The notes beneath the pieces are model-generated. The model was not told the origin of the DNA. It saw only the letters and a list, made by a program, of their open reading frames with translations, and did no database searches. From assembly GCF_001425005.1 (NCBI RefSeq), contig NZ_LMDB01000022.1, forward strand, positions 187,264-251,263: a stretch of DNA of 64,000 nt, given 5' to 3'. The stretch comes from Duganella sp. Root336D2 (GTDB lineage: Bacteria; Pseudomonadota; Gammaproteobacteria; Burkholderiales; Burkholderiaceae_D). Below, piece after piece: positions 21,148 to 30,500 of this stretch (positions are counted from its first letter, which is position 1; the number at the start of each line of letters is the position of its first letter). Made by a program: the position numbers and the translations under genes.

Positions 21148-22404
21148 ATGCAAACTCGCCGTCATTTCGTCGCTTCCCTGACCCGCATCGCGGCGGCCGC
21201 CGCCATGCTGGGTGGCAGCTTCGCCGCCTACGCCGCCGACACCATCAAGGTCGGCATCCTGCACTCGCTGTCCGGCACCATGGCGATTTCTGAAACGTCA
21301 TTGAAAGACGTGGCCTTGATGGCTATCGACGAAATCAATGCCAAGGGTGGTGTGCTGGGCAAGAAGCTGGAGCCGGTGGTGGTCGATCCGGCTTCGAACT
21401 GGCCGCTGTTCGCCGAGAAGGCACGCCAGCTGGTCGCGAAAGACAAAGTGGCCGCAGTGTTCGGTTGCTGGACTTCGGTCTCGCGCAAGTCCGTGCTGCC
21501 GGTCTTCAAGGAATTGAATGGCCTGTTGTTCTACCCGGTGCAGTATGAGGGGGAAGAACTCGAGAAGAATGTGTTCTACACCGGTGCGGCGCCGAACCAG
21601 CAGGCGATCCCTGCCGTCGAATACCTGATGAGCAAGGAGGGCGGCGGCGCCAAGCGCTTCGTGCTGCTCGGTACGGACTATGTGTATCCGCGCACCACCA
21701 ACAAGATCCTGCGCGCTTTCCTGAAGAGCAAAGGCGTCAAGGACAGCGATATCGAGGAAAGCTACACGCCGTTTGGCCATTCGGACTACCAGACCATCGT
21801 CGCCAATATCAAGAAGTTTTCGGCCGGTGGCAAGACCGCGGTGATCTCCACCATCAATGGCGACTCCAACGTGCCCTTCTACAAGGAGCTGGGTAATGCC
21901 GGCCTGAAGTCGACGCAAGTGCCGGTGGTCGCCTTCTCGGTAGGTGAAGAGGAATTGCGCGGCGTGGACGCCAAGCCGCTGGTCGGCCACCTCGCCGCGT
22001 GGAACTATTTCGAATCGGTGAAAAATCCGGTGAACGAGGCCTTCATCAAGAAATGGAAGGCATATGCCGTGGCGAAGAAACTACCGAATGCCGCCAATGC
22101 AGTCACCAACGACCCGATGGAAGCAACCTATGTCGGCATCAATATGTGGGCGCAGGCAGTCGAGAAGGCAAAGTCCACCGATACCAACAAGGTGATCGCG
22201 GCGATGGGTGGCCAGTCCTTCAGCGCGCCTTCCGGCTTCACCCTGACCATGGACCCGAGCAACCATCACCTGCACAAGCCCGTGATGATCGGCGAAATCA
22301 AGGCTGACGGCCAGTTCAGTGTCGTATGGAAGACCAAAGAGCCGGTCCGCGCCCAGCCCTGGAGCCCGTTCATCCAGGGTAACGAAGGCAAGCAAAAGCT
22401 GTAA
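21148..22404 (+). CDS. urtA: Urea ABC transporter substrate-binding protein UrtA
   Basis: 418 residues. UrtA is the periplasmic binding protein of the high-affinity urea importer, a member of the branched-chain amino-acid/amide (HAAT) class. The N terminus has a twin-arginine-like signal (TRRHFVAS followed by a hydrophobic stretch and AYAAD), suggesting Tat export. IKVGILHSLSGTMAISE and the VFGCWTSVSRKSVLPVF segment are typical of UrtA rather than LivJ. A GAGGGTAACC ribosome site precedes the ATG. First gene of urtABCDE. Confidence 0.95.
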   Translation: MQTRRHFVASLTRIAAAAAMLGGSFAAYAADTIKVGILHSLSGTMAISETSLKDVALMAIDEINAKGGVLGKKLEPVVVDPASNWPLFAEKARQLVAKDKVAAVFGCWTSVSRKSVLPVFKELNGLLFYPVQYEGEELEKNVFYTGAAPNQQAIPAVEYLMSKEGGGAKRFVLLGTDYVYPRTTNKILRAFLKSKGVKDSDIEESYTPFGHSDYQTIVANIKKFSAGGKTAVISTINGDSNVPFYKELGNAGLKSTQVPVVAFSVGEEELRGVDAKPLVGHLAAWNYFESVKNPVNEAFIKKWKAYAVAKKLPNAANAVTNDPMEATYVGINMWAQAVEKAKSTDTNKVIAAMGGQSFSAPSGFTLTMDPSNHHLHKPVMIGEIKADGQFSVVWKTKEPVRAQPWSPFIQGNEGKQKL

Positions 22405-22458
22405 ATCGGTATGCCGGCCGGGCTGCGCCCGCCGGCCTTGATTACTGGAGAATTCCCC

Positions 22459-24033
22459 ATGATGCATTCCGCTGTGCGCCGGCTGCTGGCCGGCATCGTG
22501 CTTTGCCTGCTGGCCGGGGCCGCGCAGGCGGCCATTGCGCCAGCCCTGCTGCAATCGCTGGCTGGCGACGATCCCGACGCGCGGGTGGCAGCAGTGGCCG
22601 CCATCGGAGCGCTCGGCACGCCGGAAGCGGCGTCCCTGCTACGCACATTGAAGGACGATGCCTTGTATCTCATGCCGGACGGGCAGGTGGTGGCCAGCCT
22701 GGCGCCATCGGCGCCAGCGCCCGAGGGCGCGGCTGCGATTGTCGTCAATAACCGCCTGCGTGCCGCCATCGAAGCAGCCCTGTCGGGCATGGACCTGATG
22801 GCGCCCGGGCCGGCGCAGCGCCTGGCGGCCGCGCATTCCTTGCTGGACCAGGAAATGAGTCCCGCCCAGGTGGCGCTGGTGCAGCGCGCCCTGCAGGGTG
22901 AACAGGACGGGCAAGTGCGCTCCGCGCTGCAATTGCTGCTGGCCCTGGCCAGCTTGCAGGCGCCGCAAATGGCCGAACGCGCTGCCGCCGCCCGCCAGGT
23001 GGGCGAGCTGGGTGGCAGTGCGCAGCGCGCGCCGCTGCAGGCCATGCTGGAGCCGGCATCCGCTGAGCCCAACGCCGCCGTACGCCTGGCGGTAACGGCG
23101 GCCTTGAAGGCCATCGATGCGCGGCAGGCACGCACCGAGTTGCTTGGCCACCTGTTTTACGGCGTCTCGCTGGCCAGCGTGCTGCTGCTTGCGGCGCTGG
23201 GCCTGGCCATTACCTTCGGCTTAATGGGCATCATCAATATGGCGCACGGCGAATTGCTGATGATCGGCGCTTATACGACTTACCTGGTGCAGTCGCTGTT
23301 CCGTCAATACCTGCCGCAGGCGGTCGACCTGTACCTGCTGGCGGCGGTTCCCGCTGCTTTCGCCGTGGCAGCGCTGGTGGGCATGGCGCTGGAGCGCAGT
23401 GTGATCCGCTGGCTGTACGGACGCCCGTTGGAAACCTTGCTCGCGACCTGGGGTATCAGCCTGGTTCTGATGCAGGCGGTGCGGACCCTGTTCGGCGCGC
23501 AGAACGTGGAAGTCGCCAACCCGGCCTGGATGTCGGGCGGCGTCACGGTGCTCGGCTCTCTGGTGCTGCCCTACAACCGCATTGCCATCATCGTGTTTGC
23601 CGTGCTGGTGACGGCCGGCGTGTGGCTGCTTCTGAACGGCACACGGCTTGGCCTGTTCGTGCGCGCCGTCATGCAGAACCGCCGCATGGCCGGCTGCGTC
23701 GGCGTGCCGACCGGGCGCATCGATATGCTGACTTTCGGTCTCGGTTCCGGCATCGCGGGGCTGGGCGGCGTGGCGCTTTCGCAGCTGGGCAATGTGGGGC
23801 CGGACCTCGGGCAGTCCTACATCATCGACTCTTTCATGGTGGTGGTGCTGGGCGGCGTCGGCCAGTTGGCCGGCACTGTGATCGCGGCCCTGGGGCTTGG
23901 TGAAGCCAACAAATTACTGGAACCTGCGGCAGGTGCCGTGCTGGCCAAGATCGCCATCCTCGCCTTCATCATCATCTTCATCCAGCGCCGTCCGCAGGGA
24001 CTGTTCGCGGTCAAAGGCAGGAGCATCGAATGA
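22459..24033 (+). CDS. urtB: Urea ABC transporter permease UrtB
   Basis: 524 residues from the ATG at 22459, which gives a signal-like N terminus; in-frame codons before it lie in the urtA-urtB gap. UrtB is an inner-membrane permease related to LivH. An N-terminal periplasmic extension of about 220 residues with helical repeat character (DPDARVAAVAAIGALGTPEA and later similar helices) precedes the permease, as in many proteobacterial UrtB proteins. The permease part starts near GVSLASVLLLAALGLAITFG and includes GLGGVALSQLGNVGPDLGQ. It overlaps urtC by four bases. Confidence 0.94.
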   Translation: MMHSAVRRLLAGIVLCLLAGAAQAAIAPALLQSLAGDDPDARVAAVAAIGALGTPEAASLLRTLKDDALYLMPDGQVVASLAPSAPAPEGAAAIVVNNRLRAAIEAALSGMDLMAPGPAQRLAAAHSLLDQEMSPAQVALVQRALQGEQDGQVRSALQLLLALASLQAPQMAERAAAARQVGELGGSAQRAPLQAMLEPASAEPNAAVRLAVTAALKAIDARQARTELLGHLFYGVSLASVLLLAALGLAITFGLMGIINMAHGELLMIGAYTTYLVQSLFRQYLPQAVDLYLLAAVPAAFAVAALVGMALERSVIRWLYGRPLETLLATWGISLVLMQAVRTLFGAQNVEVANPAWMSGGVTVLGSLVLPYNRIAIIVFAVLVTAGVWLLLNGTRLGLFVRAVMQNRRMAGCVGVPTGRIDMLTFGLGSGIAGLGGVALSQLGNVGPDLGQSYIIDSFMVVVLGGVGQLAGTVIAALGLGEANKLLEPAAGAVLAKIAILAFIIIFIQRRPQGLFAVKGRSIE

Positions 24034-25142
24034 ACAAGCTGTTTTCCCGGCGCACCTGGTGCGCACTGGCCGGCCTGGCGTTGCTGGCGGCCTTGCTGCC
24101 GGCCTGCAATCTGGCCTTCCCGCCAGGACATGCGCTGCATGTGCCCGACTACCTGGTCGGCCTGGCCGGCAAGTTCATGTGCTATGCCCTGGCGGCACTG
24201 GCGCTTGACCTGGTGTGGGGCTACACCGGCATCCTGTCGCTGGGCCATGGCCTGTTCTTTGCCTTGGGCGGCTATGCACATGGCATGTACCTGATGCGCG
24301 CGATCGGGCGCGATGGCGTCTATCAAAGCACGCTGCCGGACTTCATGGTCTTCCTCGACTGGAAGGAGTTGCCCTGGTACTGGGCCATGACGGACAGCTT
24401 CTGGTACTGCCTGGCGCTGGTAGTGCTGGTACCGGGCGCGTTGGCTTTCGTTTTCGGTTACTTCGCTTTCCGTTCGCGCATCAAGGGCGTGTATTTTTCG
24501 ATCATCACGCAAGCCCTGACCTATGCCTGCATGCTGCTGTTCTTCCGCAATGACACTGGCTTCGGCGGCAATAACGGCTTCACCGATTTCAAACGCATTC
24601 TTGGCTTCAGCATCACGGCGCCCTCCACCAAGGCAGTGCTGTACCTGGTAACCCTGGCCTTCCTGGCAGGCGCACTGCTGCTGTGCCGCTGGATCGTGAC
24701 GTCGCGCCTGGGTCGCGTGCTGCAAGCAGTGCGCGATTCGGAGGCACGCCTGATGTTCATCGGCTACAACCCGTTATGGTTCAAGCTCTTTGTCTGGACC
24801 CTGTCGGCCATCCTGTGCGCCATTGCCGGTGCCTTGTATGTGCCGCAGGTGGGCATTATCAATCCGTCGGAAATGTCGCCGGCTAACTCGATCGAGATGG
24901 TGGTCTGGGTGGCCGTCGGCGGCCGTGGCACGCTACTGGGAGCGATCCTCGGAGCCTTTACGGTAAACGGCTTGAAGAGCTGGTTCACCGCCGCCTTCCC
25001 GGACTTATGGCTGTTTGCACTGGGCCTGCTGTTCATACTGGTGACGCTGCTGATGCAGAAAGGGCTGCTGGGTCTGCGCCTGCCTCGGCGCGCGCAACGC
25101 ACCGCACCGGCGCCCAGGCAAGAACTGGAGGAGGTGGTATGA
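24030..25142 (+). CDS. urtC: Urea ABC transporter permease UrtC
   Basis: 370-residue LivM-like inner-membrane permease that pairs with UrtB. Hydrophobic segments run through the chain; the conserved YTGILSLGHGLFFALGGYA motif near residue 70 and ALYVPQVGIINPSEMSP near residue 270 identify UrtC. The cytoplasmic tail is basic. The ATG overlaps the urtB stop (ATGA), and the stop overlaps urtD in the same way, indicating tight coupling. Confidence 0.95.
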   Translation: MNKLFSRRTWCALAGLALLAALLPACNLAFPPGHALHVPDYLVGLAGKFMCYALAALALDLVWGYTGILSLGHGLFFALGGYAHGMYLMRAIGRDGVYQSTLPDFMVFLDWKELPWYWAMTDSFWYCLALVVLVPGALAFVFGYFAFRSRIKGVYFSIITQALTYACMLLFFRNDTGFGGNNGFTDFKRILGFSITAPSTKAVLYLVTLAFLAGALLLCRWIVTSRLGRVLQAVRDSEARLMFIGYNPLWFKLFVWTLSAILCAIAGALYVPQVGIINPSEMSPANSIEMVVWVAVGGRGTLLGAILGAFTVNGLKSWFTAAFPDLWLFALGLLFILVTLLMQKGLLGLRLPRRAQRTAPAPRQELEEVV

Positions 25143-25918
25143 AGCTCGCGCAGGACGATGGGCTGGACACCAGCCATGGCGCCATCCTTTACCTGGAGGA
25201 TGTGACGGTCGATTTCGACGGCTTCCGTGCCCTGAACAAGCTCAGTCTCGATATCTCGGTGGGAGAACTGCGCTGCATCATCGGCCCCAATGGCGCCGGC
25301 AAGACCACGATGATGGATGTCATCACCGGCAAGACCAGGCCCGCTTCGGGCAGCGCCTGGTTCGGCCAGCGCCACGATTTGTCGGCGCTGACGGAATACC
25401 AGATCGCGCAAGCCGGCATTGGCCGCAAGTTCCAGCGGCCGACGGTGTTCGAGTCGCATACGGTGTTCGAAAACCTGGAGCTGGCAATGAAAATGGACAA
25501 GCGCGTGCGCCCCTCGCTGTTTGCGCGCCTGGGCGGCGAGCAGCGCGACAAAATTGCCGCCACCCTGCGCCAGATCCGCCTGGAAGGGCAGGCCCAACGC
25601 CTGGCGGGATTGCTCTCGCACGGCCAGAAACAATGGCTGGAAATCGGCATGCTGCTGATCCAGGACCCGCAATTGATCCTGCTGGACGAACCGGTGGCCG
25701 GCATGTCCGACGCCGAAACGGCGCGCACCGCAGAATTGCTGAACGAACTGCGCGGCAAGCATTCCATCATGGTGGTGGAGCACGATATGGGTTTCGTGGC
25801 CGAGATCGCGCAGCGCGGCAAGGTGACGGTGCTGCATGAAGGCGCGGTACTGGCACAGGGCCGCATGGACGAAGTGCAGGCCGATGAACGGGTGATAGAA
25901 GTCTATTTAGGGCGCTAG
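25139..25918 (+). CDS. urtD: Urea ABC transporter ATPase UrtD
   Basis: 259 residues from the ATG at 25139 that overlaps the urtC stop and has a GGAGGAGG ribosome site; an upstream in-frame start lies deep inside urtC. This is one of two cytoplasmic ATPases of the importer. Walker A is GPNGAGKTT, Walker B LILLDEPVAGMSD, and the signature loop reads LSHGQKQWLEIG, the variant typical of UrtD. UrtE follows after four bases. Confidence 0.95.
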   Translation: MKLAQDDGLDTSHGAILYLEDVTVDFDGFRALNKLSLDISVGELRCIIGPNGAGKTTMMDVITGKTRPASGSAWFGQRHDLSALTEYQIAQAGIGRKFQRPTVFESHTVFENLELAMKMDKRVRPSLFARLGGEQRDKIAATLRQIRLEGQAQRLAGLLSHGQKQWLEIGMLLIQDPQLILLDEPVAGMSDAETARTAELLNELRGKHSIMVVEHDMGFVAEIAQRGKVTVLHEGAVLAQGRMDEVQADERVIEVYLGR

Positions 25919-25922
25919 GAAG

Positions 25923-26624
25923 ATGATGCTGCAAGCCGAAAACCTGAACCAGTACTATGGCTCTTCCCACACCTTGCGCGGCGTCTCGCTGCAAGTGGCG
26001 CGCGGCCAATGCCTGGCCTTGCTGGGCCGGAATGGCGTGGGCAAGACCACGCTGCTGAAATGCCTGATGGGAGTGCTGCCGGTTTCCGGCGGCACGGTGC
26101 GGCTGGGCGGGCGCGACATCACGCGCCAGCCGCCCCATGCGCGCGCGGCGGCCGGCATCGCCTATGTGCCGCAAGGCCGGGAGATCTTTGGCCGGCTGAC
26201 GGTGGAGGAAAACCTGCGCATGGGCATGGCCACGCTGCCAGGCCGCGAGGCGGCGCGCATCAATGGCGAAGTCTACGAGCTGTTTCCCGTGCTGAAGGAG
26301 ATGCTGCAGCGGCGCGGCGGCGACCTGTCCGGCGGCCAGCAACAGCAGCTGGCCATCGCCCGCGCCCTGCTGCAACGGCCGCAGGTGCTGATCCTGGACG
26401 AACCGACCGAGGGCATCCAGCCCTCCATCATCAAGGATATCGAACGCGTAATCCGCCTGCTGCGCCAGCGCGGCGACATCGCCATCCTGTTGTGCGAGCA
26501 GTATTTCGATTTCGCCCAAGCGCTGGCCGACCATTTCGTCGTGCTTGCGCGCGGCGAGGTGGTAGCGGCCGGCAGCCAGGCGCAGATGGCGAGCGGCGAT
26601 ATCACCCGCCACCTGGCGGTCTAG
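25923..26624 (+). CDS. urtE: Urea ABC transporter ATPase UrtE
   Basis: 233 residues; the second, LivF-like ATPase of the urea importer. Walker A GRNGVGKTT, signature LSGGQQQQLAIARAL and Walker B LILDEPTEGIQPSII are all intact; the last is highly typical of UrtE. It ends the urt operon. Its final 23 bases overlap the 3' end of the converging response-regulator gene, and no terminator is seen between them. Confidence 0.95.
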   Translation: MMLQAENLNQYYGSSHTLRGVSLQVARGQCLALLGRNGVGKTTLLKCLMGVLPVSGGTVRLGGRDITRQPPHARAAAGIAYVPQGREIFGRLTVEENLRMGMATLPGREAARINGEVYELFPVLKEMLQRRGGDLSGGQQQQLAIARALLQRPQVLILDEPTEGIQPSIIKDIERVIRLLRQRGDIAILLCEQYFDFAQALADHFVVLARGEVVAAGSQAQMASGDITRHLAV

Positions 26625-27537
26625 ACGATACGGCCAGCGTGGCGGCGGCGGTACGCGTCTCGACGCCCAGTTTCGCGAACACGTGCTCCAGGTGCTTGTT
26701 GATGGTGCGCGGGCTGGTGCCGAGGATGTCGCCGATGTCGTGGTTGGTCTTGCCCTTGCTGACCCAATGCAGCACTTCGGCTTCGCGCTGGGTCAGGCGG
26801 TGCTTCGCCATCAGCGACTGCACCAGCGCGTCATCCGATTCTTCGCGCAGCACCACGCTCCACTGGACCGCTTCGTCCGCCTCGCCCAGCGCGAAGATCA
26901 GGCGCCGCGCGCCTTGCGCAATGACCAGCGCGGCTGCTTCCTCGCCGGCGGAGCGCGCCCGCACGGCGCGCTGCAGCCAGGGCGAAACCTGCGGCGGCAG
27001 CGTCGACTTGGCGTGGGCCGGGAAGTAAATATCCAGCCATTGCCGCGCCAACGGTGTTTGCCAGATGATGCGTTCGTCCGGATCGACCGCCAGCACGGCA
27101 TGGCCAAAGGCATCAAGGGCGCTGCGGGCCTGGCTCATCATGCGCGCGTTCTGCGTGTGGGTGCGGATGCGCGCCAGCATTTCGTTCTGGCGTACCGGCT
27201 TGGTCACATAGTCGCTGCCGCCGACCTGGAATGCCGCCACCACATGTTCGCTCTCGGTCAGCCCCGTCATGAAGATGACCGGGATGGCGCGGGTCTGGAG
27301 ATCCGCTTTCAGGCGCCGGCAGACTTCAAAGCCATCCATGCCGGGCATGACGGCATCCAGCAGCACGACGTCGGGCTGCAACAAGTGGGCCTGTTGCAGC
27401 GCGGTGGCGCCGTTGTTGGCAACCACCACGGAGTAGCCCGATTCATCCAGCGCGTCGTGCAGCACGGCCAGGTTTTCGGGCATGTCGTCAACTACCAGCA
27501 CCAGCTGGCCTGGCGGGCGTTCAATCGTTTGTGGCAT
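26602..27537 (-). CDS. LuxR-type response regulator paired with the NCS1-kinase
   Basis: 311 residues from the ATG at 27537. Domains: receiver (residues ~10-125) with phospho-acceptor D61 in VVLLDAVMPGMDG and conserved K113; a middle PAS-like segment (~135-230, HAVLAVDPDERIIWQTPLAR); and a LuxR/GerE helix-turn-helix (~246-300, LTQREAEVLHWVSKGKT). Its start overlaps the 3' end of the hybrid kinase gene by 17 bases, so the two form an operon and very likely a signalling pair. Targets are unknown; urt and ure genes are obvious candidates by position. Confidence 0.88.
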   Translation of the reverse strand: MPQTIERPPGQLVLVVDDMPENLAVLHDALDESGYSVVVANNGATALQQAHLLQPDVVLLDAVMPGMDGFEVCRRLKADLQTRAIPVIFMTGLTESEHVVAAFQVGGSDYVTKPVRQNEMLARIRTHTQNARMMSQARSALDAFGHAVLAVDPDERIIWQTPLARQWLDIYFPAHAKSTLPPQVSPWLQRAVRARSAGEEAAALVIAQGARRLIFALGEADEAVQWSVVLREESDDALVQSLMAKHRLTQREAEVLHWVSKGKTNHDIGDILGTSPRTINKHLEHVFAKLGVETRTAAATLAVSSRPPGGG

Positions 27538-30500
27538 GGGATGCTCCCTGTTCGAGCAAGTGCGCCATCGCTTCCAGGTCGAAGCGCTGCGCGTGGGCCC
27601 GCATGATGGCGACAAAATGCAGGTACGGTTCGCCGAGCGCGGCGATGACGTCCAACTGCTGCTTGATGCCGCGCATATAGCCGGCCCTGACCTGGGCGCG
27701 CAGGGTCGCGAGCTGGGCGGGCGGCGGCAGTTGCGGCAAGCCGGGCGGCGGGGCGCTGGCAGCGGCGGCCGCCGGCACGATCCAGTCGAGCTGCAGGCGG
27801 CGCCCGATCCAATCCAGCAGTTCGGCCAGTTGCACCGGTTTGGTGAAGAAGTCATCGGCGCCGATGCCGGCCGGATTGGGCAAGCCCTTGTCGTAGGCAT
27901 TGGCCGAGACGATACCGATCGGCACAGTACAGCCATGCCCGGTGCGCAGCAGGTGGCTGGCTTCCCAGCCATCCATGCCTGGCATGGCCAGGTCCATCAG
28001 GATCAGGTCGGGTGTGAAGCCGGCCTGGTATTGCAGGCACTCCTGGCCGGAAGCGGCCTGGCCGACGATGAAGCCGAGCGGCGTCAGGATTTCCGCCAGC
28101 AGCTCGCGGTCGTTGGGGTCATTGTCGACCACCAGGATGCGGCGGCGGGCGCCGGCATAGCCGCTGCGCGGGAGCGCGGGGGTATCGGGCTCCGGCGCCC
28201 CGGCCTGCAGCCGTGGCAGCAACAGGCGCACGCCGAAGACGCTGCCCGTTCCCGGGGTGCTGCGCACCGTCAGTTCACCGCCCATCAGCTCCGTCAGCAG
28301 CTTGCTGATGGGCAGGCCGAGCCCGGTGCCGCCGCAGTTGGCGGCATCGCCGGCGCTGCCGCGCGCGAAGGGCTCGAAGATGCGTTCCAGCTCGTGCCCG
28401 AAGATGCCAGGTCCGCTGTCCTCCACCTCAAAGTGCGCCATGTCGCGCTGGTAGCGCAGGCGGAAAACAATGCTGCCCTGGCTGGTGAACTTGACCGCGT
28501 TGCCGAGGATATTGATCAGGATCTGGCCAAGGCGCTTGCGGTCGGCCCGCACCAGCGCCGGCAGGCTGCCCTGCACCTCGTAGCGGAAAGCCAGTGCCTT
28601 GCTGGCGGCCTGCTGTTCGAACATCAGTACCAGCTGCGCGATGAAGGTGGCGAATTCCAGCGGGCGCAGGTCGACGCTCAGGCGGCCGCCCTCGATGCGG
28701 GCGATGTCGAGCGTGCCTTCGATCAGCGACAGCAGGTGCTCGCCGCTGCCGCGTATGACGCGGATGGCCTGCTGCCGGTGCGGCGGCATGGCCGGGTCGT
28801 GCTCCAGCAACTGCGCATAGCCGAGGATACTGTTGAGCGGGGTGCGGATTTCATGGCTGATGCCGGCGATATAGCGGCTCTTGGCCTGGTTGGCCTGGTC
28901 GGCCAGCTTCCTGGCCTGCTGCGCTTCTTCCTGCGCCACGCGGCGCCCTTCGCGGTTCAGCACCAGCCACCACGCCACGATAGCGCTGACCAGCAGCAGC
29001 GCGCCGAAGATCTTGAGGAAAGCCAGGCGCAATGGCGCCAGCAGCTGCGCCTGCCCGGCCTGCAGCAGGGCTGCACCCTCATGCAGGTAAAGCAGTCCGA
29101 GCAGGCCCGCCAGGAAGAGCAGGGTCAGCGTCAGCAGCAGCAGGTAGTAGCCCAGCCCGCTGACCAGGTAAGGCCAGGCCGACTTCGGCAGCAGCCAATG
29201 CATGGCCGCTTGCCATTGCACGGACAGGCGCGCATGGGGCTTGCATGCATCGTCGCAGCGTGCGTCGAGGCAGCAGCAGAGCGAGCAGATCGGCCCCTGG
29301 TAGGCCGGGCAATGCGCCATGTCCTCCGCTTCGTAGGATTTTTCGCAGATGCTGCAGGTGTTGCTGTGTGGCGCCGCGGCCTGGCGTGCAATGTAGTAGC
29401 GTCCGCCGGTCAGGCAGGCGATGGCCGGCGCCGTGGCGAAGGCGGTGGCGAGCGCAATGAGGGCAGAAAAGGCTTGCGCCGTAGCGCCGAACAGGCCGGT
29501 GAACGCGGCTACCGACAGTAGCGAGGTAAGCAGCATGGCGCCCACGCCAACCGGATTGATATCGTACAGGTAGGCGCGGCGGAATTCGATGCCTGCCGGG
29601 CTTAGTCCCAAGGGCTTGTTGATGACCAGGTCGGCCACCACGGCGGCGATCCAGGCGATGGCGATATTGGAGAACAGCCCGAGCACCTGGCCCAGCGCCT
29701 GGAACACATTGAGCTCCATCAACAGCACGGCAATCAGGGCATTGAAGCAGGCCCACACGACGCGCCCCGGATGGCTGTGGGTCAGGCGCGCGAAGAAGTT
29801 CGACCAGGCCAGCGAGCCGGCATAGGCGTTAGTCATATTGATCTTGACCTGCGACACCACGACAAACACGACGGTGGCCAGCAGCGCCAGGCCATGGCCG
29901 GCGCCGACCAGGCTGAAGCCGGCCAGGTACATATGGGTCGGGTTGACTGCCTGCGCCAGGCTGGCGCCGCCTTCCAGCGCGAGCAGGGCGAGCAGGGCGC
30001 CGGCCAGCATTTTCAGTGCCCCGACCACCGCCCAGCCAGGACCCGCGGCCAGCACGCCAAGATGCCAGTGCAGGCGCTTCTTTCCAGGCGGCGGCATGAA
30101 GCGCAGGAAGTCGACCTGTTCACCAATCTGAGGGATGAGGGCCACCCCGACGGCGGTGGCAGCGCCAAAGGCCAGCGTATTGAAATGGGCATGGGCCGGG
30201 TCGGTGCCGGCGAACCGGAGCAACTGGCCGGGAAGGTCGGGCCGCTTGAAAGCAATGGCGATGAAGGGCAGCGCCATCAGCAGCAGCCAGAGTGGCTGGC
30301 TCACCATCTGGATGCGGCTGATCAGGGTCACGCCGTGCGTCACCAGGGGCACCACCGCCAGCGCGCTGGCCAGGTAGCCGAGCCACAGCGGCAGGCCGAA
30401 ATACAGTTCCAGCGCATACGCCATGATGGCCGCCTCCAGTGCAAACAGGATGAAAGTAAAGGAAGCGTAGATAAACGAGGAAATGGTGGAGCCGATATAG

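Noticed and set aside
27482..29521. 679-codon + strand open frame opposite the hybrid kinase
   Set aside because: Runs against intact kinase and receiver motifs; product is Gln/Arg/Ala-rich with no domain.
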